From Adiantum capillus-veneris (Eukaryota > Streptophyta > Polypodiopsida > Polypodiales > Pteridaceae): a stretch of 64,000 nucleotides of DNA. This document shows, piece by piece, positions 42,297-53,513 of this stretch. Every line of letters begins with the position of its first letter. Position 1 is the first letter of the stretch. The translations under genes were made by a program, and so were the position numbers. Below the pieces are notes generated by a model. The model worked only from the letters and a program-made list of their open reading frames with translations, was not told the origin of the DNA and did no database searches. Location of the stretch: NCBI GenBank assembly GCA_014529385.2, contig CM043944.1:64322248-64386247 (forward strand), given 5' to 3'.

Positions 42297-43898
42297 TGTG
42301 TAGCGGAAATTAGCATGAACATAGTGGGCATTTCATTAGAATAGATTCCTAATGAGAATTACAAGAGTGCTTGGGTGGAGAGAGCAACAAAAAGCATAAC
42401 ACCTAGTTAGATAGCATCGACAATACTTTCAAAAGAGAGAGCTATTAAGCTATTGACAACAGTTGAGGACCGGATTTTCATGGAGCCAGTCCCCCCTCCA
42501 AAAGGCTTTGTATTATGGTTTCTCCCATCAAGAGAGACATTGTACAATACAATTCTTTGTGTTCCTTCAAGACTAGCTAGTGCAATGAAGATGGAAACTT
42601 CATGCACTAAGCAAAACACTTAACAAACACAACTTGAATTATCCCCGTTCTCAGACCCAAGACCTCACACACCTTCGAAGATGGTGAGAGCTAGCAGGGT
42701 ATGAGAGTAGATTGAGAGGAAGAAGGAGTATCTTACGAGAAAGATGTACATCTCCTCACATAATCACTCATATGTAGCATAGCTTAGCTTAGTAATTAGC
42801 TTGGTAGAGGAGATGAGCATGCATTGAAGCTTGGCTCTTGGTTGGATTTGCATCCACATGCCAAGAGAGTGTTGATGTAGGCTTCTATCTCACAAGCTTG
42901 GAGTAGGTGATGAGTTCTCCATTAAAGCTTGGGAAGAGATAGTCTTCTCTTTCTTCACACATGAGCTTGTGTGAGTGTGTGTGTGATAATGCCTTGCAAA
43001 AATCAGCCCCCTCTCTCTCTTGGGCGAGCCCTCTTGCTAAATGCTCTTCCTGAAGCCTCATTGGCCCTCCCCAAGTCAAGCCAATTACAATTAAGCAGCA
43101 TAAGTGATAGCCTTCTGACATGTGTCCCCCTTTCCCCTTTTGTGAGAGCTTTAGGTAATTAAATAATTAAACTAAACTCTCATTGGACCCCTTTGCCTCC
43201 TGGCCAATAGGAATCAGGCAAGCCATGGGGCTCCTGAATGCTCATTGGACCCCTTGGGAGACTGCCCAATAGTCTTCTAGGAGACTTAATTCTCATTGGT
43301 TTCTTTTATTAAATGTTTTTAAATTAATTAAACTAGATTTACTCTAGCTTAATTTTCATTGGTCCACTTCAAGGGTCATCCAATAGAAATTGGGCACACC
43401 TTGTGGGCATCTGGCCTAGGGAGCTGACATGTGTCCCTCATTCCCTTTGTGTAAAGGGAGCCTGTGTGTGTGTGTGTGTGTGTGTGTGGCTTTCTCTCTC
43501 ATCCCCTACCTTTAGGGCTCACCCCCTCCCATGTAGGGATGTGCAAAGACTTTTAGGGCACACACAAAGCATCCAATTTTCCCTAGGGTTGACCTTTGGA
43601 CACACCCTTTGAATTTTGGAACCTTAGCATTTTGGAACCTTAGCATTTTGGAACCTTAGCATTTTGGAAGTCTTAATGGGCTGAACCTTAGGGTCTTTTT
43701 ACCCCATTGTTGCACATGGATCTTTTGCAGATGGCCCCCCCTTTGGATCCCTATTTTCCCTCCTTTGGATCCCTACTGTGGCCGGTCTGCTAGCTTAACC
43801 AATATTCTAGATTTTTCTCCCTTGGCCTTCCCCACATTAAATGATCAGTTTAATATGAGAAAATCATTTTGGAGAATTAGATATTTATTATTATGACA
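42297..43898 (-). mobile_element. RE7 3' LTR
   Basis: About 1.6 kb between the break in RE6 RT and the RE7 polypurine tract. The minus strand begins TGTCATAATAATAAATATC and ends near GCTAATTTCCGCTACA. It holds a (GT)n run at 43463-43488, three copies of a 17-bp repeat (CATTTTGGAACCTTAG-like, 43615-43670) and several ATTGG/CCAAT pairs. The other LTR is outside the window. Confidence 0.65.
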
Positions 43899-43913
43899 TT
43901 ACCTCTCTCTTGA
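43899..43913 (-). other. RE7 polypurine tract
   Basis: Minus strand reads TCAAGAGAGAGGTAA immediately before TGTCATAAT. Confidence 0.65.
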
Positions 43914-44254
43914 AATCATAGTCGTCCTCGACTATGGTGTAGAGAAGATAAAGCATGTTCATGAGTCCTTTTCTTAGCGGGTAGAGGATCCCTATGTTAC
44001 CCTACGACATCATTCCACAATGGATGACTAGTCCATTTGGCGCTTGAGAGCCTGAGGCTACCGCAAGCATGTCTGCACATTAGTCCTATCAGTCTTCCAT
44101 AGTAGAGTGACAAGCTCTACTTGGTGTTTGGGAGACGTCGTCTCCGCAAACTTGATCTAAGCATGCATACTAAGTCATTTTTGTGCACAAATAAAGAAAA
44201 AGAGAGTCTTATAAGATAAAAATTTTGTTCATTTTTAACATTTTGTACATTTGC
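43914..44254 (-). other. RE7 3' untranslated region
   Basis: No gene seen; lies between the polypurine tract and the end of the chromodomain frame. Confidence 0.5.
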
Positions 44255-44674
44255 TTACTCTTGGGAAGCATTGTAAGCATTGACAAGGTTTAGGTTATCC
44301 TTTAATTGTATGCCTTGCATCCATCTAGCATCTTCAAAAGGATAATTCTTAAACTTAATAAGATATCGGCGGATAGTCTTACCGCCTCTTAGTACCTTGT
44401 CTTCATGTCGGAGAATGGACTCGGGCTGCAGCACCTCTTCTTTGTCCTCGATCTCCGGTGGGTCTTCAATAGTTGGTTCTTGAGGTGGCTCTCCTTTGTA
44501 AGGCTTTAATCGGCTCACATGAAAAGCATTGTGTATGAGCCAATGATTGGACAACTTGAGTTGATAGGCCATCTCATTGATTGGCCTAAGAATCTGAAAG
44601 GGACCATAGTACCTTTTTGCTAGTTTAGCATAGTACTTTTGGTGACCCGTAGGATTCTTGCCCGTTGTGTGCCT
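44255..44674 (-). pseudogene. RE7 integrase C-terminus with chromodomain
   Basis: MAYQLKLSNHWLIHNAFHVSRLKPYKG is followed by an acidic linker and a chromodomain: ESILRHEDKVLRGGKTIRRYLIKFKNYPFEDARWM. The E-DARW end matches the chromodomain signature. A stop near 44580-44680 separates it from the core. Confidence 0.88.
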
Positions 44675-45337
44675 TCATCGAGCCTTGGGAAACTTTAACA
44701 AGACCCAATCGTTTTCTTTAAAGGCTTGGGCTCTTCTGTGCTTGTCAGCAGCAGCTTTTTGCCTTTGCTGTGAGATAGAGATAGCATCCTTAATCTTTTG
44801 GAAAGATTCTTGTAGGTCTCGGCTATACTCATCTGCAGCGAAGATCTTCCCATGTACCTTAAGTAGCAAGGGACTTTTTGATCTTCCCTCAATTACCTCG
44901 AAAGGTGCTTTTCCTGTGGAAGTATGTATAGTGTTATTGTAAGCATACTCCACTAAGGGTAAGTACTTCTCCCATTGGGATCTTTGATCTACTTCCGTTA
45001 CATAGGCTTTTAGTAGATCGAGAATGGTTAGGTTAGCTATTTCACTTTGGCCATCAGTTTGTGGATGATAGGCCGAAGAGAAGTTTAGCCTTGTTCCTAA
45101 ATTCTCAAAGAGACCCTTCCAGAAATTACTGGTCATTCTAGGATCTCTATCCGACACTATGGACATGGGCAAGCCATGGTACTTGAAAATTTGTGAAATA
45201 AAGAGGGTTGCCATTTGATGGGCTTTGATAGTCTTTTTGACAGGTATAAAATGAGCTTGTTTACTAAACCTGTCTACTATCGTCCATATTCCCGTATTCC
45301 CATGGATAGACTTAGTCAATCCAAAGATAAAATCCAT
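44675..45337 (-). pseudogene. RE7 integrase catalytic core
   Basis: MDFIFGLTKSIHGNTGIWTIVDRFSKQAHFIP (first Asp), IVSDRDPRMTS (second), AYHPQTDGQSEIANL (Glu), and the chromovirus spacer AYNNTIHTSTGKAPFEV. The three catalytic residues are all present. The frame is broken on both sides. Confidence 0.9.
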
Positions 45338-45741
45338 GGATATGCTCTCCCATGGTGAATTAGGGATTGGCAGGGTTGAAGCAATCCAAGTTGCTTCCCT
45401 CTATCAAATTTTGTCTTTTGGCATACCACACATTTGGAAACATACCCTTGTATGCTCACTTTCATGGTAGGTCAATAGAAATATGTTTCAATTCCCTTTA
45501 AGGTAGACTGAATCCCTCTATGCCCCGCATAAGGTGGAGCATGAGATTCAGACATTACTTTCTCACGTAGTGAGTTAGTAACGCATAGTCTATTGCCATA
45601 GAGAAGATAACCATCTTGTAAAGTAAATGGTTCTTCTTTCTTCCCTAATGCAAGGGCTGAAATCACATCTCTAAAATCGGGATCAATAGCATACTCATCT
45701 ATCATTGAAGATAGATCATTGTGAGCTGCTATGGAAACCGC
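45338..45741 (-). pseudogene. RE7 integrase zinc domain
   Basis: LREKVMSESHAPPYAGHRGIQSTLKGIETYFY carries the His pair of the HHCC domain; the Cys part follows past a stop near 45471. The upstream SIAAHNDLSSMIDEYA continues the RNase H linker from 60983, across RE8. Confidence 0.85.
45738..45741. repeat. RE8 target duplication, left
   Basis: CCGC, repeated at 60979-60982. Removing RE8 restores the RE7 frame VNAVSIAAHND. Confidence 0.8.
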
Positions 45742-46460
45742 TGATGGGGGCTTTTCACAAGCCAAGCTCCCATACCCCTCTTCTCTCGTCCCCACCCCAT
45801 GGAAACCTCCTCTTAGGGAGGGAGTGATAAAAGGCATTGGAAAAGTAAGAAAAAAAATAAAGTATGATTATGTAAATATATGAGAAAGGTAAAATAGGCC
45901 ACCTCATGCCTGCGGGGCAGCCCATCCCCACCTTGCCTCCTTTTTCTTCACTGTTGCCCCACCGTGTGTCCCTTTTCCTCTCCTCCACTCAAAAGGTCAA
46001 CCCCCTCTCTCTTCCTCTTGTCCTTTCTCCTTTCTCTCTCCCCTCAAGCTACCCCACCTCTCACCAATAATGCATTCTAACTCACCAATAATGCACCCTA
46101 ACTCACATGCAACTTATCCTATCTTCCAAAATAGTATACCCCACCCCCCTTTCTCTCTCCTATCATATCCCATGACCCAAATACCCCCCTCTCTCTCTAA
46201 AGGGCGCCATGTCTCTTGTCTTGTAGCTAAATAACCTCCCCCACACTCACACACACTCAGTTTCACTGAAAAAGGTGCCCACAGACCCATCCCCACCCGG
46301 TGGTTACCTGATTTTTCTTGTGTTCACACACATCTGCACACAGATTCACCTTTGAACACACTCCCCTCTCTCCCCTCTTGTAATTACTTTATTCTCCATG
46401 TCACCTCTCACTTTTTTTCATTAACCCATCTCTCTCTCTTAGTCTCTCTCATAAGACTGC
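45742..46460 (+). mobile_element. RE8 5' LTR, left part
   Basis: Nearly identical to 59509-60225 of the 3' LTR. It ends at AAGACTGC, the RE9 target. Confidence 0.92.
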
Positions 46461-46841
46461 TGTTGTGGGTTAGGTCAACACATGAACATCATACACAGCA
46501 AGAATAACCATCTACTCCACCATACTTCATCAACAACAATTCAGACACAGTAAACATAACTACTCAAAGAATATCAGAGTAAGCAGATACAATACACTGA
46601 ATAGTTGCTGCACTGCACCATCATCATCACATTCATATCAGAGAACAGATACCTCGTGCGCAGATACATTCCCCACTTATATAGATAAATCCGACTTAAC
46701 TACCCAGTCACAAGACATTCAGCAGACTGCAACTGAAATACAGTTACATCCGACTTGGCAAAATACAGCTCAGTAAATATCCGATAATTCAAAATCCGAC
46801 TTAGCTATTCAGAGTCAGTTTCTAACATGTGCCTCTCAACA
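46461..46841 (-). mobile_element. RE9 3' LTR
   Basis: 381 bp, TG...CA, nearly identical to 55043-55423, with TATATAGATA near 46678. No clean polypurine tract is seen beside it. Confidence 0.94.
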
Positions 46842-46901
46842 CATGGCACGTCCCGGTGGTAGATTTCGCAGAAATCTGACCCGGATCCACATATCCCTTG
46901 A

Positions 46902-47624
46902 TCAGGAATCCACTCTCTGCTGCACAGCTTCTTCCTTACTCTGGTCCTCAACATTCACTTTATGATCCACCAGCTCTGCTTCCTTTACTGCATCTGACTC
47001 TGCTGCATCAGCTTTTCCCATTTCCACCTCTTGTGCTATATCTGCAATCACAATATCAATCTGCTCTTCTGCAACTTTCTCCTCAGCTACATCCTGCATC
47101 AAAAAACTATTAGTAAAATTCTCCTCTTTCTTTTCTGCCTCTGCAAGCTGCTGTCTCTGATTCTCTTCCATCTGCTGAACGTGCTGCTTCAAACAGTCTC
47201 TCTCCTTTTGCAATTCCTCCACTTCCTTCAACAATTGTGCTTCTACCTCATGCACTAACCCTGCCTTTATCACCTCATATGGATACTTAATGACAAATCT
47301 CATTCTCTCCTTGGTCTTTTGCCACATCTCCTGTGCAACCAAAGCTAACTGCTGCTTGAGGATAGACACTTCTCCTTCTTTCATTAATACTGCACTCAAG
47401 CTAATTTCCTCCTGTGCCAACATTTGTTGCTCTAGTACCTGCAAAGGTTCCAATCTCAACCTCTGCATCTCCACAGTGACCTGTAACTCTGCATTCCTCT
47501 TTGCCATGTCTTCCAACTCCAAAGCAACCGCTGCCTCCACTTTCTCAGTCCATTGCTTAAACTCCCCCGATGATCTCTTCACTTTTGCTAACTCCATCTT
47601 CTGTTTCCTCCATATCCTACTCAT
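46902..47624 (-). pseudogene. RE9 extra region, last part (coiled coil)
   Basis: About 240 residues with strong heptad character: WTEKVEAAVALELEDMAKRN, EAQLLKEVEELQKERDCLKQH and so on, rich in Glu, Lys, Gln and Ala, ending acidic. No membrane segment or signal peptide. It is in a different frame from the part before it, so a shift or stop near 47617 separates them. Function unknown. Confidence 0.7.
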
Positions 47625-48057
47625 ACTTTACTTTCATCATAGCTATCTGCTCTTCAAACTCTTTCACCTGTGACACCTGTCCTTTAAACTCCATCAACTT
47701 TTCTGCATACCTTTCAGCTTGCATACTCTGAACCTTCAGCATATTATTCTGCTGCCTCACAAATTCCTGCACCTGCTGCAGCATCTGAACTACTTTATCA
47801 CTGTCCAATTTCCCAGTATCTACTGATACTCCAGAGACTTCCTCAGCACTAAAGTCTAACCTGGAAAACACTCTGCTGACTGGTTCAGACTTCTTCCTCT
47901 TGTTGGATAATGTGAAAGCCTTACCAAGCTTTATTGGTGTTTCCTCTGCTTTTACCTGCATTGGTGAATCAACATCCATTGTGCCAAAATCTGCAAACTG
48001 CATTTTTGCTGTGATTTCTTCAAAGGCCTCTCCTGGAGTATATTTGGCTTTCACCAA
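47617..48057 (-). pseudogene. RE9 extra region, middle part
   Basis: Continues the extra ORF after a one-base shift at the EDW stop (48051). KAKYTPGEAFEEITAKMQF, then a KRKK basic patch, then a helical QEFVRQQNNMLKVQ segment with heptads. No known domain recognised. Confidence 0.65.
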
Positions 48058-48983
48058 TCCTCATAAGCCTCCATATGCTTAGCATTAAACTTCACAAATC
48101 CTATCTTTTCAGAATGCACCATGATAGGCTGCTCAATCTGAACTGGCTGCTGCTTCTCCTGCACCAGTTTTTCTGCTTTCACAGGCCACCTTGCTTCACC
48201 ATTCTGTACTCTCTGCGCAAAAAAGAACAATGCTGACAAGTAACCACATAACCTACTATTTACCTGTGTCTTCCTTTTGTCTGAAGAATGAATCTCTGCT
48301 GCCAACTTTTCATACACCCAGTGAGCCCAGCTCACTTCTCCTCCTTGCTCTGCATAGCTCAATGGAGCAAAGTTTTCTTTTGACATATAGTCAAACTTCA
48401 CAATAAAGCATAGCCTCTCTAAGTACCACTTAAGCTGCTCTCTCCTAGCATATGCCACATTCTTTAACATGTAATACTGCCTGCCTCCTTCTCTTGGACC
48501 AAACTCCTTTTTCAGTGCTTCCTCTGAACACTTTGGAATAGGTGTATTAGGATGCAAAGGCAGCTTGAACACCTCAGACACCAACTCCACACTGAGTACC
48601 ACATGCGGTGACACTCTCCCCTTAGTCTTCCTAAGTATTTCCAACTGAGACTTTGCATACACATTGTTTCTACATTCTTCCCAAGGCAGAATCGCAAACT
48701 CATACAATCCTACCTGCTGCAACCATATGGCGTTGCGCTCTGCCTGACAATCTATGTCAACTTTGAAGTCCATAAAAGGTTCCATTAATGCTTGCATCAC
48801 CTTACCTTCTGACACAGGAGTCGGCGTTGGCGTTTCCTCTTCTGCAGAGTCACTGTTTTCGTCTGCACTGCTAATGTCAAGCCGCATAGGCAAAGCTTTG
48901 CTTCTCAAACGTCGCCCCGAACCTTCGGTCTGCTCCTCATCAGGCTGTGGTTGCATGGCCATTAATTGCTTTGCTTTCGGCAT
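48051..48983 (-). pseudogene. RE9 extra ORF, N-terminal part (plant transposon-protein-like)
   Basis: Likely starts at ATG 48981-48983 (MPKAKQLMAMQPQPDEEQ). An acidic Ser/Glu region is followed by a folded-looking part: WLQQVGLYEFAILPWEECRNNVYAKSQLEIL, VSPHVVLSVELVSEVFKLP, REQLKWYLERLCF and WAHWVYEKLAAEI. This resembles the putative plant transposon protein domain found in Athila-type ORFs, from memory only. The position after integrase is that of an env gene, but no signal peptide or membrane helix is seen. It is open in frame with integrase through a non-coding-looking spacer (48984-49440). Confidence 0.65.
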
Positions 48984-49440
48984 GGCAGGACTGAATAAGG
49001 CTTCCTCAAGCGAAAACCCGAATCCTCTGCGCTGCTGCATGTGAACTGGACGTACTGAACTTTTGTTGCATGTATGATTATACTCGCTGCACCATGCACA
49101 CATATCTCCACCCGGTATCCTTGAAGTGCTACGAAACTTCTTTTCAGCACGCTCCCCGAGGCTATTAATCGGGCCTAATAATTTTTTATTAAAAATTCCG
49201 ACTTGGTCAGTTCCGACACAGGTACTCTTCCAACATCTGCAATGCTGAATCGGATGTGCACTTTGGAACTGCCTGCTTCCTCCAACCTGTGAATTATATG
49301 GGATACTATGAAAAGACCTCCTAAAATCCATGCAAGCCATCATTTTTCCTTTTCCTTTTGCTGATTCTGAATCTCCTGGCTGTAGGGGTATTACAGTCAT
49401 ACAGGCTACACTTGGCCAGTCCAAATGAGGTGGCTTTCCC

Positions 49441-50492
49441 TGAAATTTCTTCAGCCTGAAACCATTAACTGCCTTTTCCACTCTTGTACCAAACACATCA
49501 GCTATGATGAATGTCCCTTGTCCTTTATCCTGCACAATCTGATATGGTCCCTGATATCTCAATGACAATTTACCAGGATGTGGTCCCAGCTTAGAGTTGT
49601 ACAACATTACCCAATCTCCAACCTGAAAGATCTTGAACTTCACATTCTTGGTCACCCATGCTTGTCTTCTTCTTTGTATGACTTCAGTAATGTAAGAGCT
49701 TACCAACCTATCCTCCTCCAGCTGCATCAGATATTTGTTCCTGTGTAGTACTGACAACTTTGGAGACTGCTTCTCTGCTGAGACTCTTAAACTTGGTACC
49801 ACAAACTCCATAGGCACCACAGCTTCCAGCCCATACACCAGCTTGAATGGTGTCATACCAGTAGTGACTTTGAAAGCTGTTCCGAAGGACCATAAGGCAG
49901 AATCCAACTTATCATCCCAATCCTTCTGATTCTCTATCACAATCTTTTTCAAAATCCTTATCAATGTTTTATTGGAGCTCTCAGCCTGACCATTAGCCTG
50001 TGGATGATATGCTGTAGACTTCTTGTGCATAATCATATGTGTCCTTGTTAGCTCTGAAATTACTTCATTCAAAAAATGAGTTCCTCTGTCACTTACCAGC
50101 TCCACTGGACACCCAAACCTGGTCATAATGTTATGATAAAGGAATCTGGCCACACTTGAAGCTTTATTATCCTTCAATGCTATTGCTTCTACCCACTTAG
50201 TGTAATAATCTGTAGCCACTAAAATGTATCTGCATCCCCTCTTGGAAGTTGGTTTGACAGGTCCTACAAAGTCCAAACCCCACTTTTGAAAAGGTTCCAA
50301 AGGCAAAATAGGATGATCCCCCATCCTATCCCTATTTGAATCAGGTTGACCTGTTTTCTGACAAATTACACATCTTTTTGCATGATCATGTGCATCCTTT
50401 AAAACTGTGGGCCACCATAATCCAGCCTGCAAAATCTTCTTCCCTGTAATATCTCCAGAGAAATGCCCTCCTGCTGTGCCTGAATGTGCTTC
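49441..50492 (-). pseudogene. RE9 integrase
   Basis: Zinc domain HSGTAGGHFSGD...CVICQ; core VATDYYTKWVEA (Asp), LVSDRGTHFLNE (Asp), AYHPQANGQAESSN (Glu); tail GPYQIVQDKGQGTFIIADVFG...VNGFRLKKF. All catalytic residues are present. It is separated from RNase H by TAG 50493-50495 in the same frame; otherwise intact. Confidence 0.9.
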
Positions 50493-53033
50493 CTACAGGA
50501 CTGCACTTTGCTCAAATTCTGACACACATCTTCTTATCACTTGATCAATTCCTTTCTTACATAGTGTCCCTGCAACAACTAAATAGGGTCTGGTTTTCAG
50601 TGCAAATTTTCTTCTCTGATCAGCATTGAACTCCCTTGGTATAGTTCCATCAGTCAAAAACATCAGCAACTGATCATACCAAGAATCAGTCACAGCAGTC
50701 TGCACATCAAACAGCTGAGCATCAGGAAGTGCATCATCTACCCCAGTAGGTGCTTCACCTGTTTCAATCCTGCTTAGATAATCTGCAATTACATGCTCCT
50801 TCCCAGGAGTATGCTCAATCTGAAAGTCAAACTCCTGCAACAACAACATCCATCTTGCAAGCCTTCCAGTAAGAAGTGGCTTCTTGATCAAATACAACAA
50901 GGCCTGATGATCAACATGAAAAACTATCTTGTTCCCCAACAAGTAATGCCTGAACTTATTCAATGCATATACCATCCCTAAAGCTTCTCTTTCTGTCACA
51001 GGATAGTTTCTTTCTGCACCTGTGAGAACCCTGCTTGCATAATACACAGGTCTGAACCATCCCTTCTCCTTCTCCTGCATCAGTACAGCTCCTATTGCTA
51101 TATCCGAGGCATCAACAAACACATGAAAAGGCAATGACCAATCAGGTGGCTGCAAAATTGGTGCTACTGATATCATTTTCTTCAACATCTGAAATGATTT
51201 CTGTTGAGGTTCATCCCATACAAATGCCACATCCTTCTTTGTTAATTGAGTTAATGGCAAGCATACATTAGACAAATACCTCAAATATCTGGAGTGCCAC
51301 TTTGTCTGTCCAACAAACCTCATTAATTCTTTAACATTGGTAGGAACTGGTGCTGCTTGAATGGCTTCTATTTTCTTGACATCTATAGCCATTCCTGCTT
51401 CTGACACCACATGTCCTAAAAGTATTCCACTCCTCACAGCAATTACACTTTTATAAGGATTCAGAGCCATCCTGAATTGTCTGCATCTTTCAAAACAGAG
51501 CTTCAGATGTAGCAGATGTTTATCCTTCTTTCCAAACACTGAGAAATCATCCACAAAGACTCTCATAAAGTCCTGTAAGTAAGGTTCAAACACCTTATGA
51601 GCAACAAAATTAAATGAAGGTGGTCCATTGGTTAACCCAAAACTCATCACTGTGTAGGCAAAGGCTCCCCATTCAGTTATAAAAGCTGTTTTATGCTGAT
51701 CCGACTCAGCAACACTAATCTGATTATAACCAGAAAAACCATCCAAAAAGCTGTACATTTCATGACCAGCTACTGCATCCAACACAGCATCACAAAATGG
51801 CATAGGAAAGGGATCAGTAATGGTTGCTACATTCAATTTTCTATAATCCACACATACTCTTAAAGCTCCATTTTTCTTTGGCACAACCAGTATAGGAGAC
51901 AACCATGATACTTCATGTACAGGTTTAATGAACCCTACTGCCAGGAGCTTATCAAGCTCCTCCTTCACCTGTTTGGCAAAGTTAGGATTCATTCTATATC
52001 TTTGCTGCACAATTGGTTTTGCACCCTCTTTCAAATTAATCCTATGCTGATGTAGTGCTGGGTCAATGCCTCTCACCTGAGAATAATCCCAAGCAAACAC
52101 ATCCTTATAATCAACCAATAATTGCAACAGCTGTGCCAGAAATTCCCCTTGAATGTGTGCACTCACTTTGACCATTCTTGGTTCTGCCTCTGTTCCTAAA
52201 TTCAGCTCCTGAAGTTCATCCTTTTCTACCCTGCTAGATGCCCCAAACTTCTTTTCATAAATTTTCTCAGCCATATCCCTGGCCTCCTTTTCTTCCTGCT
52301 GAATCTGTTCCTTATCAGACATAGCATATTTCTGGTCCACCAACTGTAACAGTTCCTTACCCTGCACTGTCTGTCCTGGTGCTAAACCTGTATCTGGCTC
52401 ATCCTGTTCCTTACCTTGCTGTAACATGCTTTCCACATCTACTTCAAACACAGGTACAACAGTTGGATTGGCCTTCAAGAACTCTTCCTCTTGGTCATCT
52501 GTGACCTCATCTGCAAAATTAATAGTCTGAGCAAACAGTGGTTTCTCACTTAATGGAACCATCTTCCTTCCCCTCATAGGTATGGTTACTTTCTTCTTCC
52601 CTTTCTTCAATATGACAACATTTTCTCCCCAGTCCTGTCTTACTTTAGCCAATCTGAACCAAGGTCTTCCTAACAGCATTTCATATGCAGCTGCTGAGTC
52701 TGACATTCTGAGTACCACAAAATTAACAAAAAAGGATAATCCTGACACCTGAATTTCCTGTGCTTTGAGAATTCCCAAAGGTTGTACCCTAGATTGGTCT
52801 GCCATTTTCACCTGAAAAGGTGCTGGAGCCAGAGCTCCCAACTCCATTCTTTTGTACACTGCCTCTGGTAAAATATTCACCCCAGAGCCTCCATCCAATA
52901 ACACATCATCAAAATTTTCTCCAAGAAAATGTACCTTAATAACTGGTACCACAAAGTCCACATCTGCTGGATCAATTCTATTTGCTACTACTGGAGACAA
53001 CTGCCTGTCCATTGTGCCAAGTCCATTCAGGTT
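50493..53033 (-). CDS. RE9 protease, reverse transcriptase and RNase H
   Basis: 839 codons. Protease active site DVLLDGGSGVNILPEAV and MLLGRPWFRLA; an acidic linker; RT with LRVCVDYRKLNVATITDPFPMPF, GFSGYNQISVAESDQ, MSFGLTNGPPSFN and catalytic FVDDFSVFG; RNase H with VFVDASDIAIGAVLMQ (Asp), EREALGMVYAL (Glu), HVDHQAL (Asp) and IADYLSR (Asp). There is only one RNase H, unlike RE1-RE3. An amber codon (53034-53036) separates it in frame from gag and another (50493-50495) from integrase. Confidence 0.9.
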   Translation of the reverse strand, partial: NLNGLGTMDRQLSPVVANRIDPADVDFVVPVIKVHFLGENFDDVLLDGGSGVNILPEAVYKRMELGALAPAPFQVKMADQSRVQPLGILKAQEIQVSGLSFFVNFVVLRMSDSAAAYEMLLGRPWFRLAKVRQDWGENVVILKKGKKKVTIPMRGRKMVPLSEKPLFAQTINFADEVTDDQEEEFLKANPTVVPVFEVDVESMLQQGKEQDEPDTGLAPGQTVQGKELLQLVDQKYAMSDKEQIQQEEKEARDMAEKIYEKKFGASSRVEKDELQELNLGTEAEPRMVKVSAHIQGEFLAQLLQLLVDYKDVFAWDYSQVRGIDPALHQHRINLKEGAKPIVQQRYRMNPNFAKQVKEELDKLLAVGFIKPVHEVSWLSPILVVPKKNGALRVCVDYRKLNVATITDPFPMPFCDAVLDAVAGHEMYSFLDGFSGYNQISVAESDQHKTAFITEWGAFAYTVMSFGLTNGPPSFNFVAHKVFEPYLQDFMRVFVDDFSVFGKKDKHLLHLKLCFERCRQFRMALNPYKSVIAVRSGILLGHVVSEAGMAIDVKKIEAIQAAPVPTNVKELMRFVGQTKWHSRYLRYLSNVCLPLTQLTKKDVAFVWDEPQQKSFQMLKKMISVAPILQPPDWSLPFHVFVDASDIAIGAVLMQEKEKGWFRPVYYASRVLTGAERNYPVTEREALGMVYALNKFRHYLLGNKIVFHVDHQALLYLIKKPLLTGRLARWMLLLQEFDFQIEHTPGKEHVIADYLSRIETGEAPTGVDDALPDAQLFDVQTAVTDSWYDQLLMFLTDGTIPREFNADQRRKFALKTRPYLVVAGTLCKKGIDQVIRRCVSEFEQSAVL

Positions 53034-53480
53034 CTACAGCTTTCTGAACAATCTGTCTTTGAAAGCTGGAACCAATTGCAACAACTGATCCAAAGATAAT
53101 TGAAGAGGTGAGCTAATAAGTATTTCAAACCAGTCCTTATCCTGTTTATTCTCCACCTCCTTACTCCCATTATTCTGCTCTTGCTTCTCATTTGGGTCAT
53201 CCTCAATATCCACCTGCTTTGCCTGATGTTTAGCAATCCTTTTTGTAACTTGATCTCTTACCCCTTTTTGCTCCTTCCAATCCAAAGGTGCTTTATCCTT
53301 AGACCTAGTCACTGCCAGAACTTCAACATGATCCTCCTGCACACATTGGTTACAGTCACAAGCCCATTGATGTTCCTCTTCATTCCCTTGTTGCTCCTGT
53401 TCTTGGTCAGTATCTTGAATCTGCTCATCCTGAGAAAACACATCAAACAAGATTACATTTGCCTGAGCTGCTGGCTGATT

Positions 53481-53513
<33 letters not shown>

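Noticed and set aside
45755-46296. Minus-strand open frames repeated at 59416-60063
   Set aside because: Identical pairs because they are in the two RE8 LTRs; no start context or domain.
48984-49441. Spacer between RE9 integrase and the extra ORF as coding
   Set aside because: Open in frame but its composition is unlike either neighbour, and a better start exists at 48983; likely open by chance.
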